From the NCBI GenBank assembly GCA_019454145.1, contig CP075366.1:785564-849563 (forward strand): a DNA stretch of 64,000 nucleotides. Direction: 5' to 3'. Each line of letters opens with the position of its first letter. The stretch's first letter is position 1. A program made the translations under genes and the position numbers. The DNA comes from Fimbriimonadaceae bacterium (GTDB taxonomy: Bacteria; Armatimonadota; Fimbriimonadia; Fimbriimonadales; Fimbriimonadaceae). A model generated the notes under the pieces. It saw nothing but the letters and a program-made list of their open reading frames with translations, was not told where the DNA came from and made no database searches. Positions 16,223 to 25,572 of this stretch are shown here, piece after piece.

Positions 16223-17749
16223 TTGGAGCACCAACTCGTTTCCGTTGTTGATTTTGGTGGGCAATACACCCAGCTTATCGTGCGCCGAGTGCGCGAACAA
16301 GGCTGTTATTCTGAGATGGTGCCTTGGCAATCCGCCGCCGAGCACATTCGAGATCGCAAACCCAGCGCGGTGATCCTATCTGGCGGGCCAAAAAGCACTC
16401 TCGGAGCCGATGCTCCCGATTTAGATTTCTCAGTTCTGGAAGGCATCCCAACTCTTGGGATTTGCTATGGTCAGCAACTCATGGCACTGCGCTTGGGTGG
16501 ACTCGTCGAAAAGAGTCCAGCCCGCGAATACGGTCGCCGTCATTTGGGCAAAACCGAACCAGGTTCGTTTGTTTCAGTGTTGAACAACGATCAAGTTTGG
16601 ATGTCTCACGGTGATAAAGTCACCGCAGTTCCTCCCGGATTTCAAATCACCGCGCATACCGAGACTTGCCCAGTTGCAGCGATGGAAAATGTCGCGGCAA
16701 AAAAGTACGGAGTGCAGTTCCACCCGGAAGTCACCCATACAATCGATGGGCGAGCACTACTCAAGCGGTTTTTATTTGACATTGCCGGGCTAAAAGGAGA
16801 TTGGACTCCGCAGAACTTTATCGAAGATACGCTCAAATCTATCCGTGAACAAGTGGGAGACGGCAAGGTTCTCTGTGCCGTTTCTGGTGGCGTGGATAGC
16901 TCGGTTGTCGCGGCACTACTAGCAGAAAGCGTTGGATCGCAAACCACGTGCGTATTTGTTGATCACGGGCTTCTCCGCAAAGGCGAAGCCGAGCAAGTGC
17001 GTGAAACATTCACCAAAACATTTCATCCCAACCTCATCGTGATCAATGCGCACGACCAATTTTTTGGCGAACTCAAAGGTGTCACCGATCCAGAAGCCAA
17101 ACGCAAAATCATCGGTGAAAACTTTGTGGTTTGTTTTGAGCGAAACAAAGCGGTTTTGCAAGCCCACGATTTCCTTGCACAAGGAACGCTTTATCCCGAC
17201 GTGATTGAATCCGGTTCTCCGACCGCTTCCAAGATCAAAACTCATCACAACGTTGGTGGATTGCCTGATTGGATGAAGCTCAAAGTAATTGAACCGCTCC
17301 GCTGGCTATTCAAAGATGAAGTCCGCGAAGTCGGCCGTGCACTTGGCTTATCCAGCGAAGTTGTTGACCGCGAACCGTTCCCTGGCCCGGGACTTGGAGT
17401 TCGGATTCTTGGCGAGGTCACTCCAGAGCGGGTAAAGATTGTTCAAGACGCAGACTGGATTTTCCGCGAAGAACTGCTAAAAACTGGACTCAACAAAGGC
17501 ATCTGGCAATCATACGCCGCATTACTTGATGTGCGAAGCGTCGGCGTCATGGGTGACGAGCGCACTTACGAGCAACCTATCGTTTTGCGCGCAGTAACAA
17601 GCGAAGATGCGATGACCGCCCAGGCGTTCCCTTTTGCTTTTGACTTCCTAGAGCACGTTTCTAACCGTATCGTCAACGAAGTGGATGGAGTCAACCGGGT
17701 TCTTTACGATCTGACATCCAAGCCTCCGGCTACAATTGAGTGGGAATAG
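16223..17749 (+). CDS. guaA: GMP synthase (glutamine-hydrolysing)
   Basis: It converts XMP, ATP and glutamine to GMP in the cytoplasm. The class I glutamine amidotransferase domain has nucleophile Cys81 (LGICYGQQL) and the His167/Glu169 pair (GVQFHPEV). The ATP pyrophosphatase domain has the PP-loop SGGVDSS at 221-227. The dimerisation domain ends in the universal PATIEWE. The start is a TTG giving MEHQLVSVVDFGGQY, the expected position for the family. Three bases separate its stop from the next gene. Confidence 0.97.
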   Translation: MEHQLVSVVDFGGQYTQLIVRRVREQGCYSEMVPWQSAAEHIRDRKPSAVILSGGPKSTLGADAPDLDFSVLEGIPTLGICYGQQLMALRLGGLVEKSPAREYGRRHLGKTEPGSFVSVLNNDQVWMSHGDKVTAVPPGFQITAHTETCPVAAMENVAAKKYGVQFHPEVTHTIDGRALLKRFLFDIAGLKGDWTPQNFIEDTLKSIREQVGDGKVLCAVSGGVDSSVVAALLAESVGSQTTCVFVDHGLLRKGEAEQVRETFTKTFHPNLIVINAHDQFFGELKGVTDPEAKRKIIGENFVVCFERNKAVLQAHDFLAQGTLYPDVIESGSPTASKIKTHHNVGGLPDWMKLKVIEPLRWLFKDEVREVGRALGLSSEVVDREPFPGPGLGVRILGEVTPERVKIVQDADWIFREELLKTGLNKGIWQSYAALLDVRSVGVMGDERTYEQPIVLRAVTSEDAMTAQAFPFAFDFLEHVSNRIVNEVDGVNRVLYDLTSKPPATIEWE

Positions 17750-17752
17750 TCC

Positions 17753-18508
17753 ATGATTACCGCCATTTACCTGGTGCTCCAAACCCAGCTTTCGCAGCCA
17801 AAAATTGTTTCGGATATTGACGACAACTTTTTCCCCGTTTACTGGAAAACAGAAGAGATCAAGCCGACCGCGGTCAAGATTGATGATCGCGAAAAAGAAC
17901 GATCTATCGCTGCGATCAAAAAAGCGATTCCCAAGTATCCAAGCGACTTTTTGAACCGGAATCTGAAAACCATTTTCATTGCCAAATCTATCGCATTCTA
18001 TGGACTCGAATATGGTGGTACGAACTCCCTGGACGCAATCTATTTGGCAAACAGCGGTGCTCGAAACGGATTTAGCGATGCGTACCTTGAGGAAGCATTC
18101 CACCATGAATTCAGCAGCATCCTCCTCCGCAACTACGCAAAAATATTCCCCACAGCTGAATGGAATGCCGCACTACCAACCTTATTCAAATACCGCGGCG
18201 ACGGAACCCAATCGCTGAGGGAAGGCACCGCAGACATTACTCACAGTTCCAAGTATCACGAAAAGGGTTTTATTTGCGAATATTCAACAAGTAGTAAGGA
18301 AGAAGACTTGAATATGTTTGCCCAGGCCCTGTTTACGGGAGACAAAGTGTTTTGGAAGGCATACGATAAGTATCCGGCGCTGGCGAAAAAGGCTGACCTC
18401 GTCATCCTGTTCTACAACCGGATGAATTCAGCTTTCACTAAGCAGAAGTTCCGCGATTTTGCCCAGGCCCCAACCAGTTCATCCGGCACAATTCCTCAAC
18501 GCCGATGA
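17753..18508 (+). CDS. Metallopeptidase-like protein with degenerate HExxH
   Basis: This 251-residue protein resembles putative zinc peptidases of the Mx1 type (PF15890). The pattern is FHHEFSSILLRNY at 116-128, where peptidases have HEFAH, followed by EEDLNMFAQALF in the place of the ED-FAEMF box. Ser122 stands where the second zinc His should be, so ordinary HExxH catalysis is doubtful. The N-terminus is weakly hydrophobic. It lies 3 bases after guaA and overlaps queD by 4 bases, so it is cotranscribed with purine and pterin genes. The assignment is tentative. Confidence 0.5.
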   Translation: MITAIYLVLQTQLSQPKIVSDIDDNFFPVYWKTEEIKPTAVKIDDREKERSIAAIKKAIPKYPSDFLNRNLKTIFIAKSIAFYGLEYGGTNSLDAIYLANSGARNGFSDAYLEEAFHHEFSSILLRNYAKIFPTAEWNAALPTLFKYRGDGTQSLREGTADITHSSKYHEKGFICEYSTSSKEEDLNMFAQALFTGDKVFWKAYDKYPALAKKADLVILFYNRMNSAFTKQKFRDFAQAPTSSSGTIPQRR

Positions 18509-18942
18509 CTGAGCCAATTCCCACAACCATATCCAAGGAATACCGATGGGAGATGGGTCACCGGCTGAGTTACCACACAGATGGTTGCCAGAACCTGCAC
18601 GGACATTCCTACCGCATTTGCGTGACTCTCACGGGCACGCTTAACCAAGGCGGAATGGTGTTCGACTTTGGCGACATCACCCGCATCATCAAGCCGATCA
18701 TTGATGATCTCGACCATTCAACCATGCTTCATGAAAACGATCAGCCTCTGGTGGATTTTCTTATTTCGCAGGGCATGAAGCTCTCACTTGTTCCGTTCCA
18801 CCCCACCACCGAAGAACTTGCGGCGTGGTTCCTCGGCAAAATAGTCGATCCGCTCAAGCCTTACAGCAACATTTCCGAGTTGCAAGTCACGATTTTTGAA
18901 ACCGCCACTTCAACCGTCACCCTCACCCACAAATTATCATGA
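18505..18942 (+). CDS. queD: QueD/6-pyruvoyltetrahydropterin synthase family
   Basis: Members convert 7,8-dihydroneopterin triphosphate to 6-carboxy- or 6-pyruvoyl-tetrahydropterin (queuosine or pterin synthesis). The zinc ligands are His19, His32 and His34 (EMGHRL and NLHGHSY). The catalytic Cys28 sits in DGCQN. Further marks are MVFDFGDI and LDHSTML. The length of 145 fits. The C-terminal Glu is in TIFETATS. ATGA overlaps join it to both neighbours. No queC/queE is visible, so the QueD assignment is by family likelihood. Confidence 0.85.
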   Translation: MTEPIPTTISKEYRWEMGHRLSYHTDGCQNLHGHSYRICVTLTGTLNQGGMVFDFGDITRIIKPIIDDLDHSTMLHENDQPLVDFLISQGMKLSLVPFHPTTEELAAWFLGKIVDPLKPYSNISELQVTIFETATSTVTLTHKLS

Positions 18943-19475
18943 GTCACAAATTAGAAACGCTGATTTCCGCCGAACAGATCCAAATCCGAGTCTCAGAAAT
19001 AGCCGCTGAGATTCGCAAAGATGTCGGCGACGAAACCATCGTTCTACTGTGTGTACTCAAGGGCGCATTCCCTTTCCTCGCTGATCTTGCTCGCGAACTG
19101 AAAGGTAACGTGATGTTCGACTTTATTCAGGTCAGTAGTTGGGATGGCGGACGAGAAACCACAGGCACGGTTCGTATTAAAAAAGACCACGACTTTGATA
19201 TCAAGGGCAAACACGTTGTGATCGTCGAAGACATTATTGACTCTGGTTTAACTATTACCCACCTTCGCCAACTGCTATTAACCCGGGAGCCAAAGTCGCT
19301 CCGGGTGGCCTCACTTCTCTCTAAACCAGATGCGAGGACCCACGAAACTGAGGTCGAATATATAGGATTTGAAATTCCGAACAAATTTGTGGTAGGTTAT
19401 GGATTAGACGATAAAGAGATGTATCGCAATCTGCCTTATGTCGCTCTACTCGTTGATACGAGCTCAGCCGAATGA
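18939..19475 (+). CDS. hpt: Hypoxanthine-guanine phosphoribosyltransferase
   Basis: This salvage enzyme uses PRPP to make IMP or GMP from the free base. The PRPP loop is VVIVEDIIDSGLTI with the acidic pair and following Ser/Gly/Leu/Thr. The flexible-loop region contains SSWDGGRETTG. The purine-binding end has FVVGYGLDDKEMYRNLPYVA. The length of 178 is typical. It overlaps queD by ATGA and forms a purine cluster with guaA. Confidence 0.93.
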   Translation: MSHKLETLISAEQIQIRVSEIAAEIRKDVGDETIVLLCVLKGAFPFLADLARELKGNVMFDFIQVSSWDGGRETTGTVRIKKDHDFDIKGKHVVIVEDIIDSGLTITHLRQLLLTREPKSLRVASLLSKPDARTHETEVEYIGFEIPNKFVVGYGLDDKEMYRNLPYVALLVDTSSAE

Positions 19476-19546
19476 TATTCGCAACTGATTGCTCCCCCAA
19501 ACTCCTCTCCATTTAAGGTAACGCATTACTTGCGTATCAGACCCCT

Positions 19547-20923
19547 ATGAGTCACACATTCCGTCCGCGGAAATCAGAAAGCGGCTCACGCCAGCGCACT
19601 CGGCGCCACCGTGACCGACCCAGAGACAACGACGTCGTTGATTTGGAAAGCCTGCCAAAAGAAGATTACAACTACTTCGACCAGCTTTCTCCCACCGACC
19701 TTGCCAAGCTTGCCAAAAAGGCAAAAATCTCCATTGATCAGGAGCGCAGCAAGGTTATTGAAGAACTCCTCATCACGACCAATGCAGAAGCTGGCGCAGT
19801 TTATCGACGTGGCATTCTGGAAATGGTCAACGATGGTTGGGGATTCTTGCGCCAGCCGAACTACCAGCAGTCTTCCGAAGACGTTTACATCAGCCAGTCG
19901 CTGGTGAAAAAGCATTCCCTCAAGCCAGGCGACACTGTTTTCGGACAAGTGCGATTGCCAAAAGAAGGCGAAAAGTACATGGGCATGCTCCGGGTTGAAT
20001 CGGTCAATAGCTTGGCCACCCAATCACCCGAATTGCAAGTTCGCCGAGACTTTGAAACTCTTACTCCCCTCTTCCCTGATGAGCGGTTTAAGCAAGAAAC
20101 TCTGCCCGACCGAACTATCGGCCGAATCATTGACCTCATCGCTCCAATCGGTAAAGGTCAACGGGGATTGATTGTCGCTCCACCCAAAGCCGGGAAAACC
20201 ACAATCGTCAAGGCAATCGCGCAAGCAATCGCCGAAAACACTCCCGACGCAGTTTTGATGGTTCTGCTTGTTGACGAACGACCAGAAGAAGTCACCGATA
20301 TGCGGCGATTTGTGAAAGGTCAAGTCATCAGCTCAACATTCGATGAACCAGCCGAAAACCACATGAGAGTCGCCGACCTTTGTTTGGAACAAGCCAAGCG
20401 TCAGGTGGAAGCAGGCAAAGACGTTGTTATCTTGCTAGATAGCATCACCCGCTATTCACGGGCAAGCAACCTCACCATCAACCCATCTGGTCGAACCCTA
20501 TCCGGTGGTCTTGATCCTGCCGCTCTTTACCGTCCGCGGCGGTTCTTTGGTGCAGCGCGAAACATTGAAGAAGGTGGTTCGCTCACGATTATCGCAACGG
20601 CGTTGATTGATACTGGTTCCAAGATGGACGATGCGATCTTTGAAGAATTCAAAGGAACCGGCAACATGGAGCTTGTTCTTGATCGAGAACTCGCCGAGCG
20701 ACGCATCTGGCCAGCAATCGACGTGCGTCGCTCTTCAACCCGTCACGAAGAGCAGTTGTTCAACGACAACACTCTGGAAGCGGTTTACCACCTCCACCGA
20801 ATGCTCGCCAACGCGAAAGACACGGTGGATGCAACCGAATCTTTGATCAAGTTGCTGAAACGCACTCCAACCAACGAAGCCTTTTTGGCGGGCGTTATCG
20901 CCAAAACGCGGGCTACCGTTTAA
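19547..20923 (+). CDS. rho: Transcription termination factor Rho
   Basis: This hexameric RNA helicase ends transcription. A basic, Arg-rich N-terminal extension of about 35 residues precedes the Rho N-domain. A cold-shock-like RNA-binding domain lies near 85-160 ([16 protein letters not shown]). Walker A is APPKAGKTT (211-219), Walker B is [10 protein letters not shown], and the R-loop is [13 protein letters not shown]. At 458 residues it is normal to slightly long. It is followed by a family B palindrome that may act as its terminator. Confidence 0.97.
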   Translation: MSHTFRPRKSESGSRQRTRRHRDRPRDNDVVDLESLPKEDYNYFDQLSPTDLAKLAKKAKISIDQERSKVIEELLITTNAEAGAVYRRGILEMVNDGWGFLRQPNYQQSSEDVYISQSLVKKHSLKPGDTVFGQVRLPKEGEKYMGMLRVESVNSLATQSPELQVRRDFETLTPLFPDERFKQETLPDRTIGRIIDLIAPIGKGQRGLIVAPPKAGKTTIVKAIAQAIAENTPDAVLMVLLVDERPEEVTDMRRFVKGQVISSTFDEPAENHMRVADLCLEQAKRQVEAGKDVVILLDSITRYSRASNLTINPSGRTLSGGLDPAALYRPRRFFGAARNIEEGGSLTIIATALIDTGSKMDDAIFEEFKGTGNMELVLDRELAERRIWPAIDVRRSSTRHEEQLFNDNTLEAVYHLHRMLANAKDTVDATESLIKLLKRTPTNEAFLAGVIAKTRATV

Positions 20924-20930
20924 AACAACA

Positions 20931-20975
20931 ATCCCCCTCTCCGTTTTAATGGAGAGGGGGAAATAGGGGGTGAGG
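20931..20975 (+). repeat. Family B palindromic repeat, possible rho terminator
   Basis: A perfect CCCCCTCTCC...GGAGAGGGGG stem around GTTTTAAT, with the tail AAATAGGGGGTGAGG. It lies 8 bases after the rho stop and 7 before the convergent gene end. Confidence 0.85.
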
Positions 20976-20981
20976 TCGGTT

Positions 20982-21896
20982 TTACTTTCGCTTACGCCGA
21001 GCCACAATCGCGGCAAGACCCGCCAAAGCAAACATGGTCGCTGGCTCGGGCACTGGATTGATCGTATTTTGGATCCAGCCCATGTTTCCGCTTACACTTG
21101 TGAATCCGGAGAGCGAACCGTAGCCATAAGGAACGGAGGGCGGGACATCCCAGCCTGCGAATGAAGAAATACCTGCTAAGAAATACTGTCCGTTTTCTTC
21201 GAGGAACAATCCGCCGCCAGAGTCTCCACCGGCAACATTTCCTTCCAGATCAAGCCAATCTGCGGTTCCTACTTGGTTATGACCTGCAGTCGTATCATCA
21301 AAATCGCTGATAAACGTATTTGTCCGGCTTGCTGAACCCTGAATGTCTCCTGGATCACCGCCAGGCACTGGTTCAACGTACAAGTCGATTGTATTTCTCA
21401 TTCCTCGCTTGACCCCTGCGCCAAGGCTCGCACCACTTGTGCCAGATCCGCCGGAACCAAATCCAATTGCGGAAGCGGTGTGTCCTACTTCCGAAGTTCC
21501 TGTGTAGAGTTGGGCTGGGTTTACGCCCACAACATTCGTGGTTAATTTTATGAGGGTCAAATCTGTGCCGTTAGTTACAACTGTGTTGACGTTTGAACCC
21601 AATGGAGCGAGATTATAAACTTCTGCGCCAGTATAAAAACCGCCATTAATGCCAAAAACCGCATCGCTAGGGTTTGAAACATAGCCAGACGCGACGTGCC
21701 AAGCGGTCAGCACCCAATTAGGCGCAATAAGCACACCGCTACCACTGCCAATTCTTCCTACTGATTGAAATTGGCTCTGGGCCGCAAACGCCTGGGAAGC
21801 CGCATCGGAAACATCATCGCGAATTGTAATCGCGTTCGCAACAAAAGGAACACCAACCAAACCAAGCACGGCAAACGCCGAAAATTTCTGTCTCAT
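20982..21896 (-). CDS. Exported trypsin-like serine protease with PEP-CTERM tail
   Basis: This 304-residue protein from ATG 21896 (an open extension to 21965 lacks signal character) has a signal peptide ending VANA. The chymotrypsin-fold triad is His67 (LTAWHVA), Asp112 (GTDLTLI) and Ser226 (GGDSGGG). The C-terminus has VPEPAT, a hydrophobic helix and RRKRK, the PEP-CTERM sorting signal recognised by exosortase. It should be anchored or released at the cell surface. No exosortase gene is in the window. Confidence 0.92.
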   Translation of the reverse strand: MRQKFSAFAVLGLVGVPFVANAITIRDDVSDAASQAFAAQSQFQSVGRIGSGSGVLIAPNWVLTAWHVASGYVSNPSDAVFGINGGFYTGAEVYNLAPLGSNVNTVVTNGTDLTLIKLTTNVVGVNPAQLYTGTSEVGHTASAIGFGSGGSGTSGASLGAGVKRGMRNTIDLYVEPVPGGDPGDIQGSASRTNTFISDFDDTTAGHNQVGTADWLDLEGNVAGGDSGGGLFLEENGQYFLAGISSFAGWDVPPSVPYGYGSLSGFTSVSGNMGWIQNTINPVPEPATMFALAGLAAIVARRKRK

Positions 21897-21956
21897 AGCA
21901 CTGCTCCGCTCACACCTCGCATACCGAGAGTGAAGCACCTCTATTTTAATACACTT

Positions 21957-21993
21957 TGCGGGCAATCGCCATCACCAACTGCCCGCAATTTTT
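21957..21993. terminator. Hairpin between the protease and lyase genes
   Basis: TTGCGGGCA (21957-21965) and TGCCCGCAA (21980-21988) form a 9-bp stem followed by TTTTTAT on the plus strand. Both flanking genes are on the minus strand, so it may end the upstream lyase transcript in spite of a weaker U-tract on that side. Confidence 0.4.
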
Positions 21994-22007
21994 ATAGACT
22001 TTTAGTT

Positions 22008-23405
22008 TTACTTCCCTGGAATGCCAGGTTCGGTAAGCAGTGCAGGATCAAGTGAACGCGTTAGAGTTTCTTCATCCAGCAGCCCCTCTTCCCGCACTAC
22101 TTGCGGGATCGTTTTGCCGGAAGCAAGCGATTTTTTGACCACATCTGCCGCCGCTTTGTAGCCGATATGAGCGTTGAGTGCTGTTGCCAAACTGGGCGAT
22201 GTTTCTGCGTACATCTTGCACCGCTCTTCGTTTGCAGTGATTCCAACTATGCAGTTATCAACGTACGTATCGATTGTATTCGCTAGAATTTGAAGCGAGA
22301 ACTGCGAGCTAAATGCCATGCTCGGCATCATCACGTTGAGTTCTAACTGACCAGCCTGCACACAGTAATCCAACGCCTGACATTGACCCAAAACTTGGAA
22401 CAGAACTAGGTTCATGTTTTCCGCCATGCTCGGATTGACCTTCCCTGGCATGATGGAACTTCCTGGCTGAACCGCTGGCAATGTGATTTCTGCAAGACCC
22501 GTGAGCGGCCCGGAGCACATCAAACGCAAATCGTTAGTAATGCGAGTGAGTTCTAAGCACAGCACCCGTAGTCCACTAGAAAGAGCCGCCATACAAAGTT
22601 GGCTTTGCATCGCCTCGCGCATATCTTCGCTGGCCCGGAATGGCAATCCGGTGTATTCACCGAGTAATTCAACAACCCGGAATCGGTACTGCGGATGGGT
22701 GTTCATGCCAGTACCAGCCGCAGAACCGCCAATTCCTAAATCTTCAAGTTCCCAAGCAGCCATTTCGAGCCATTTCCTGGCTCGTTTGATGCTCGCCGCA
22801 TAAGCATTGAACTCCTGACCTAACCGGATGGGAACCGCATCTTGCAGGTGGGTTCGCCCGCTCTTGAGAACGTGATCGAACTCTTTGCCTTTGTCGGCAA
22901 GTGCTTTTTCTAATCGGTCAACTTGCTCGAATAGAGGCTCCATCATCAAACGCGACATCACGCGCATTGCCGTCGGGAACGTATCGTTTGTAGACTGACC
23001 GTAATTCACATGGTCGTTGGAACCAACCAGCTTGTATTCGCCTTTGTTACCACCCAGGATTTCTTCGGCGCGGTTCGCCAAGACTTCGTTGCAGTTCATG
23101 TTAAAGCTGGTGCCCGCGCCCATGTGGAACACGTCAATCGGGAACTGGTCTCGCAGCTTTCCTCCCAGGATTTCATCGGCGGCTTGAGCAATCGCATCGG
23201 CTTGCTTTTGGTCGAGTAAACCAAGTTCGCCGTTAGCGACCGCGCATGCTTTTTTGAGCATGATGTAGGCATCAATCATGCGAGGGTGCTCGGTTAAACC
23301 GCTGATTTTGAACAAGCCACGGGTGCGCTCGGCTTGGCTTCCCCAATATGCGTCGGCAGGCACATGAACGTCGCCTAAACTATCTTTTTCAATCCGGGTG
23401 GACAT
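22008..23405 (-). CDS. Aspartase/class II fumarase-family lyase
   Basis: This homotetrameric lyase interconverts fumarate with aspartate plus ammonia, or with malate. The superfamily loop is GSSIMPGKVNPSM. Two spots favour aspartase: GAGTSFNMN (aspartases have GTS, fumarases GTQ) and GQSTNDTFPTA (QSTND rather than QSSND). DHVN before the latter and IGYKAAADVVKK near the end are more fumarase-like. The length of 465 suits both. The gene stands alone, so context does not decide. Confidence 0.85.
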   Translation of the reverse strand: MSTRIEKDSLGDVHVPADAYWGSQAERTRGLFKISGLTEHPRMIDAYIMLKKACAVANGELGLLDQKQADAIAQAADEILGGKLRDQFPIDVFHMGAGTSFNMNCNEVLANRAEEILGGNKGEYKLVGSNDHVNYGQSTNDTFPTAMRVMSRLMMEPLFEQVDRLEKALADKGKEFDHVLKSGRTHLQDAVPIRLGQEFNAYAASIKRARKWLEMAAWELEDLGIGGSAAGTGMNTHPQYRFRVVELLGEYTGLPFRASEDMREAMQSQLCMAALSSGLRVLCLELTRITNDLRLMCSGPLTGLAEITLPAVQPGSSIMPGKVNPSMAENMNLVLFQVLGQCQALDYCVQAGQLELNVMMPSMAFSSQFSLQILANTIDTYVDNCIVGITANEERCKMYAETSPSLATALNAHIGYKAAADVVKKSLASGKTIPQVVREEGLLDEETLTRSLDPALLTEPGIPGK

Positions 23406-23490
23406 GCCCTGAGTTTACGCTCATGCGCATACCCTTCGTGAGACTCGGAACTGCAACCATTTGCTCATGTTCTGCCATACTAAACACCGC

Positions 23491-24246
23491 ATGCTCATCC
23501 CGCAGTTCAATGGTGTCAAGGCGATCTATTTTGACCTCGATGACACACTCTGCACCTATTGGGATGCCGCGAAAGCCGGACTCCGTAAAGCGTTTGAAGA
23601 CCACCCAGAACACGGGAGCACTCCCGAGGCCATGCTCAGTGAATGGGCCATTGCGTTTTCCAGCTTCGTGGAAACAATCGGCAAAACCCACTGGTACGAA
23701 AAATACTGCGCCAGCGGCGAAATCACCCGCGTCGAACTAATGCGACGGATGCTAGAGCGACTTAACATCTTCGACGAAGAACTTGCCTTCCGGCTCTCAC
23801 ACACCTACCATGTAGAACGGCAAGCCGCCCTTGAGCTCTTTCCCGAAGCATTAGAAGTCATTCAAAAACTCGCAAAGGAATACCCTCTTGGGCTGATCAC
23901 CAACGGCCCGGCGGATATCCAGCAGCAGGAAATCCAGAAACTCAACATCCGCGAATACTTCCCGCATATCTTCATCGAAGGCGAGCACAAAATCGGCAAA
24001 CCTGATGAGCGCATTTTCCGGATGGCGGAACAAGCGGTCGGCCTGCCTCCCGAAGAGATTTTGTTTGTTGGCAACAGCTACAAACACGATATTGTTCCGG
24101 CGATAGAATACGGATGGAAAACGGCCTGGATTCGCCGCCCGAGCGACGTGCCGCCTTCTTCGCGGACGGGAAAACCAGAGGAACGCGGCGAGGATTCGGT
24201 CGCTCCGGATGTGACGATCTCTGATCTTAGAGAATTACTGAGTTAG
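23491..24246 (+). CDS. HAD-superfamily hydrolase, subfamily IA
   Basis: This Mg-dependent phosphatase from ATG 23491 has 251 residues. Motif I is FDLDDTL (nucleophile Asp15, acid Asp17), motif II ITNGP, motif III KPDERIF and motif IV FVGNSYKHD. The cap is an alpha-helical C1 type with HTYHVERQAALELFPEA. The closest known relatives are YjjG-like nucleotidases and phosphoglycolate-type phosphatases. The true substrate is unknown. A TTG start at 23461 is possible but less likely. Confidence 0.9.
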   Translation: MLIPQFNGVKAIYFDLDDTLCTYWDAAKAGLRKAFEDHPEHGSTPEAMLSEWAIAFSSFVETIGKTHWYEKYCASGEITRVELMRRMLERLNIFDEELAFRLSHTYHVERQAALELFPEALEVIQKLAKEYPLGLITNGPADIQQQEIQKLNIREYFPHIFIEGEHKIGKPDERIFRMAEQAVGLPPEEILFVGNSYKHDIVPAIEYGWKTAWIRRPSDVPPSSRTGKPEERGEDSVAPDVTISDLRELLS

Positions 24247-24308
24247 AGTTTTCAATTTCAGAATCTATATGCTGTAACAAATTGCCAATTTGAAGAATCG
24301 AAAGACAA

Positions 24309-24788
24309 ATGATTAACCGACGCGAATTCCTATTTTCCAGCATGGCGATTGCCATGCATTCGGGAGCAGAACGTTTTTTGGGCGAAGCATTTCAACCGAT
24401 GCCCGACCGTACAAAAACTCCCGTCAGCATTTACTATTTGGAATATGTGACGGCTGATGTTGACAACACTTGCAAACTGCTCTCTGCTCTCCACGGAGTT
24501 ACTTTTTCTCCAAAGTCTGACCCCAACCTTGGCGGAGCTCGAACCACCATGCTCAAAGGCGGAGGCCTGGTAGGCGTGCGTGCACCGTTGCGCGAGTCAG
24601 AAAAACCTATTGTCAGGGCTTATAATCAACTCACATCAAATATTTTAACGAGCATTAAGGCTGCAGAAAAACTGGGGGCAACTGTAGCATTACCTCCTAC
24701 GAATATTGAACAGCACGGTGCCTGCGCAATTATTATTTATGGCGGTCTGGAGATTGGGTTATGGCAACCAGCAAATTTGTCCTCTTAA
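24309..24788 (+). CDS. Tat-exported VOC-like protein
   Basis: The N-terminus NRREFLFSSMAIAMHSGAE carries a Tat-like twin-arginine motif (RREFLFS). A VOC half-domain pair follows (YYLEYVTADVDNTCKLLSAL, GGLVGVRAPL, and a C-terminal GGLEIGLWQP). No full metal triad is evident, so it may bind a ligand without catalysis. The 159-residue protein is probably periplasmic. It is monocistronic, with a weak ribosome site. Confidence 0.65.
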   Translation: MINRREFLFSSMAIAMHSGAERFLGEAFQPMPDRTKTPVSIYYLEYVTADVDNTCKLLSALHGVTFSPKSDPNLGGARTTMLKGGGLVGVRAPLRESEKPIVRAYNQLTSNILTSIKAAEKLGATVALPPTNIEQHGACAIIIYGGLEIGLWQPANLSS

Positions 24789-24880
24789 CCATCGATCCAT
24801 CGAGTTCAGTCTGGCGTCCAGAAACAAACTAAACCGTTCCCCGCAGTAAACAGCAACTGAAATAAGCCAAAGGCACAGAT

Positions 24881-25426
24881 TTAATCTTCGGCAGGAACCG
24901 GGCAGCTGAGGCTGTTGCTGTACTGCCCCGAGCGGTCGAAGCAACAGATCCGCTTTTTGCCTTTGCTGAGCATGTCGATCATTTTTTCTAGCCGGATGCC
25001 GCGGGTTTCGGCCTTTTTGCCAGTGGTCATCCAAAAAATCCAGTCACGGCGGGCGAGGGGGGTGGTTTTCTCCCAGACCGTGGTTGCTTCGGGCGATGCA
25101 GCCAGTGCGGCTTGCAGGTCGTCGGGAACCTCTGGTTCGGGCTCTACTTCAGTCGGCGCGATTTCGAGTTCCACCACGTCGCCAGCCTGAATCTTTGCCG
25201 CTTTGCTGAGTTTGGGTTCTGCTTTCAGCCAATGCCCGCCTTCCCCATCCGGTTGGAGCGTGGTCACAAATTCAAATCCGTTGATCGTGCCTTCTACCGA
25301 GCACATGCTTCGGGTTGGAAGTTTGTCGCTCGCCGATTGGGGCAGTCGCAAGAAAATCCAGTCCCCGCCATCGGCTGGGCGGTGGAGTTCAGCTTGGAAT
25401 TTGATCAGGGAGGTGGTTTTCGCCAT
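24881..25426 (-). CDS. DUF1905 plus YdeI/OmpD-associated protein
   Basis: The N-terminal 90 residues form a DUF1905 beta-barrel (FQAELHRPADGGDWIFLRLP, VEGTINGFEFVTTL). A Pro/Glu linker (EVEPEPEVPDD) leads to the YdeI/OmpD-associated segment LAASPEATTVWEKTTPLARR with GIRLEKMIDML. This two-part layout is common in soil bacteria and is annotated as bacteriocin-protection related. No biochemical function is proven. It is soluble and cytoplasmic by sequence. Confidence 0.82.
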   Translation of the reverse strand: MAKTTSLIKFQAELHRPADGGDWIFLRLPQSASDKLPTRSMCSVEGTINGFEFVTTLQPDGEGGHWLKAEPKLSKAAKIQAGDVVELEIAPTEVEPEPEVPDDLQAALAASPEATTVWEKTTPLARRDWIFWMTTGKKAETRGIRLEKMIDMLSKGKKRICCFDRSGQYSNSLSCPVPAED

Positions 25427-25572
25427 GCTTGCTTTATTTTAGAATACTCCGCTTCCTCCACTGAACATCCTAGGCAGCTGCATAAACCAAAACTCTGAAC
25501 CTGCCCCCTCAAGATTCCTCGTAAATCTACCGAAGCTATCCATAGGCGGAAATTACGCCCATTTGAACTCGC

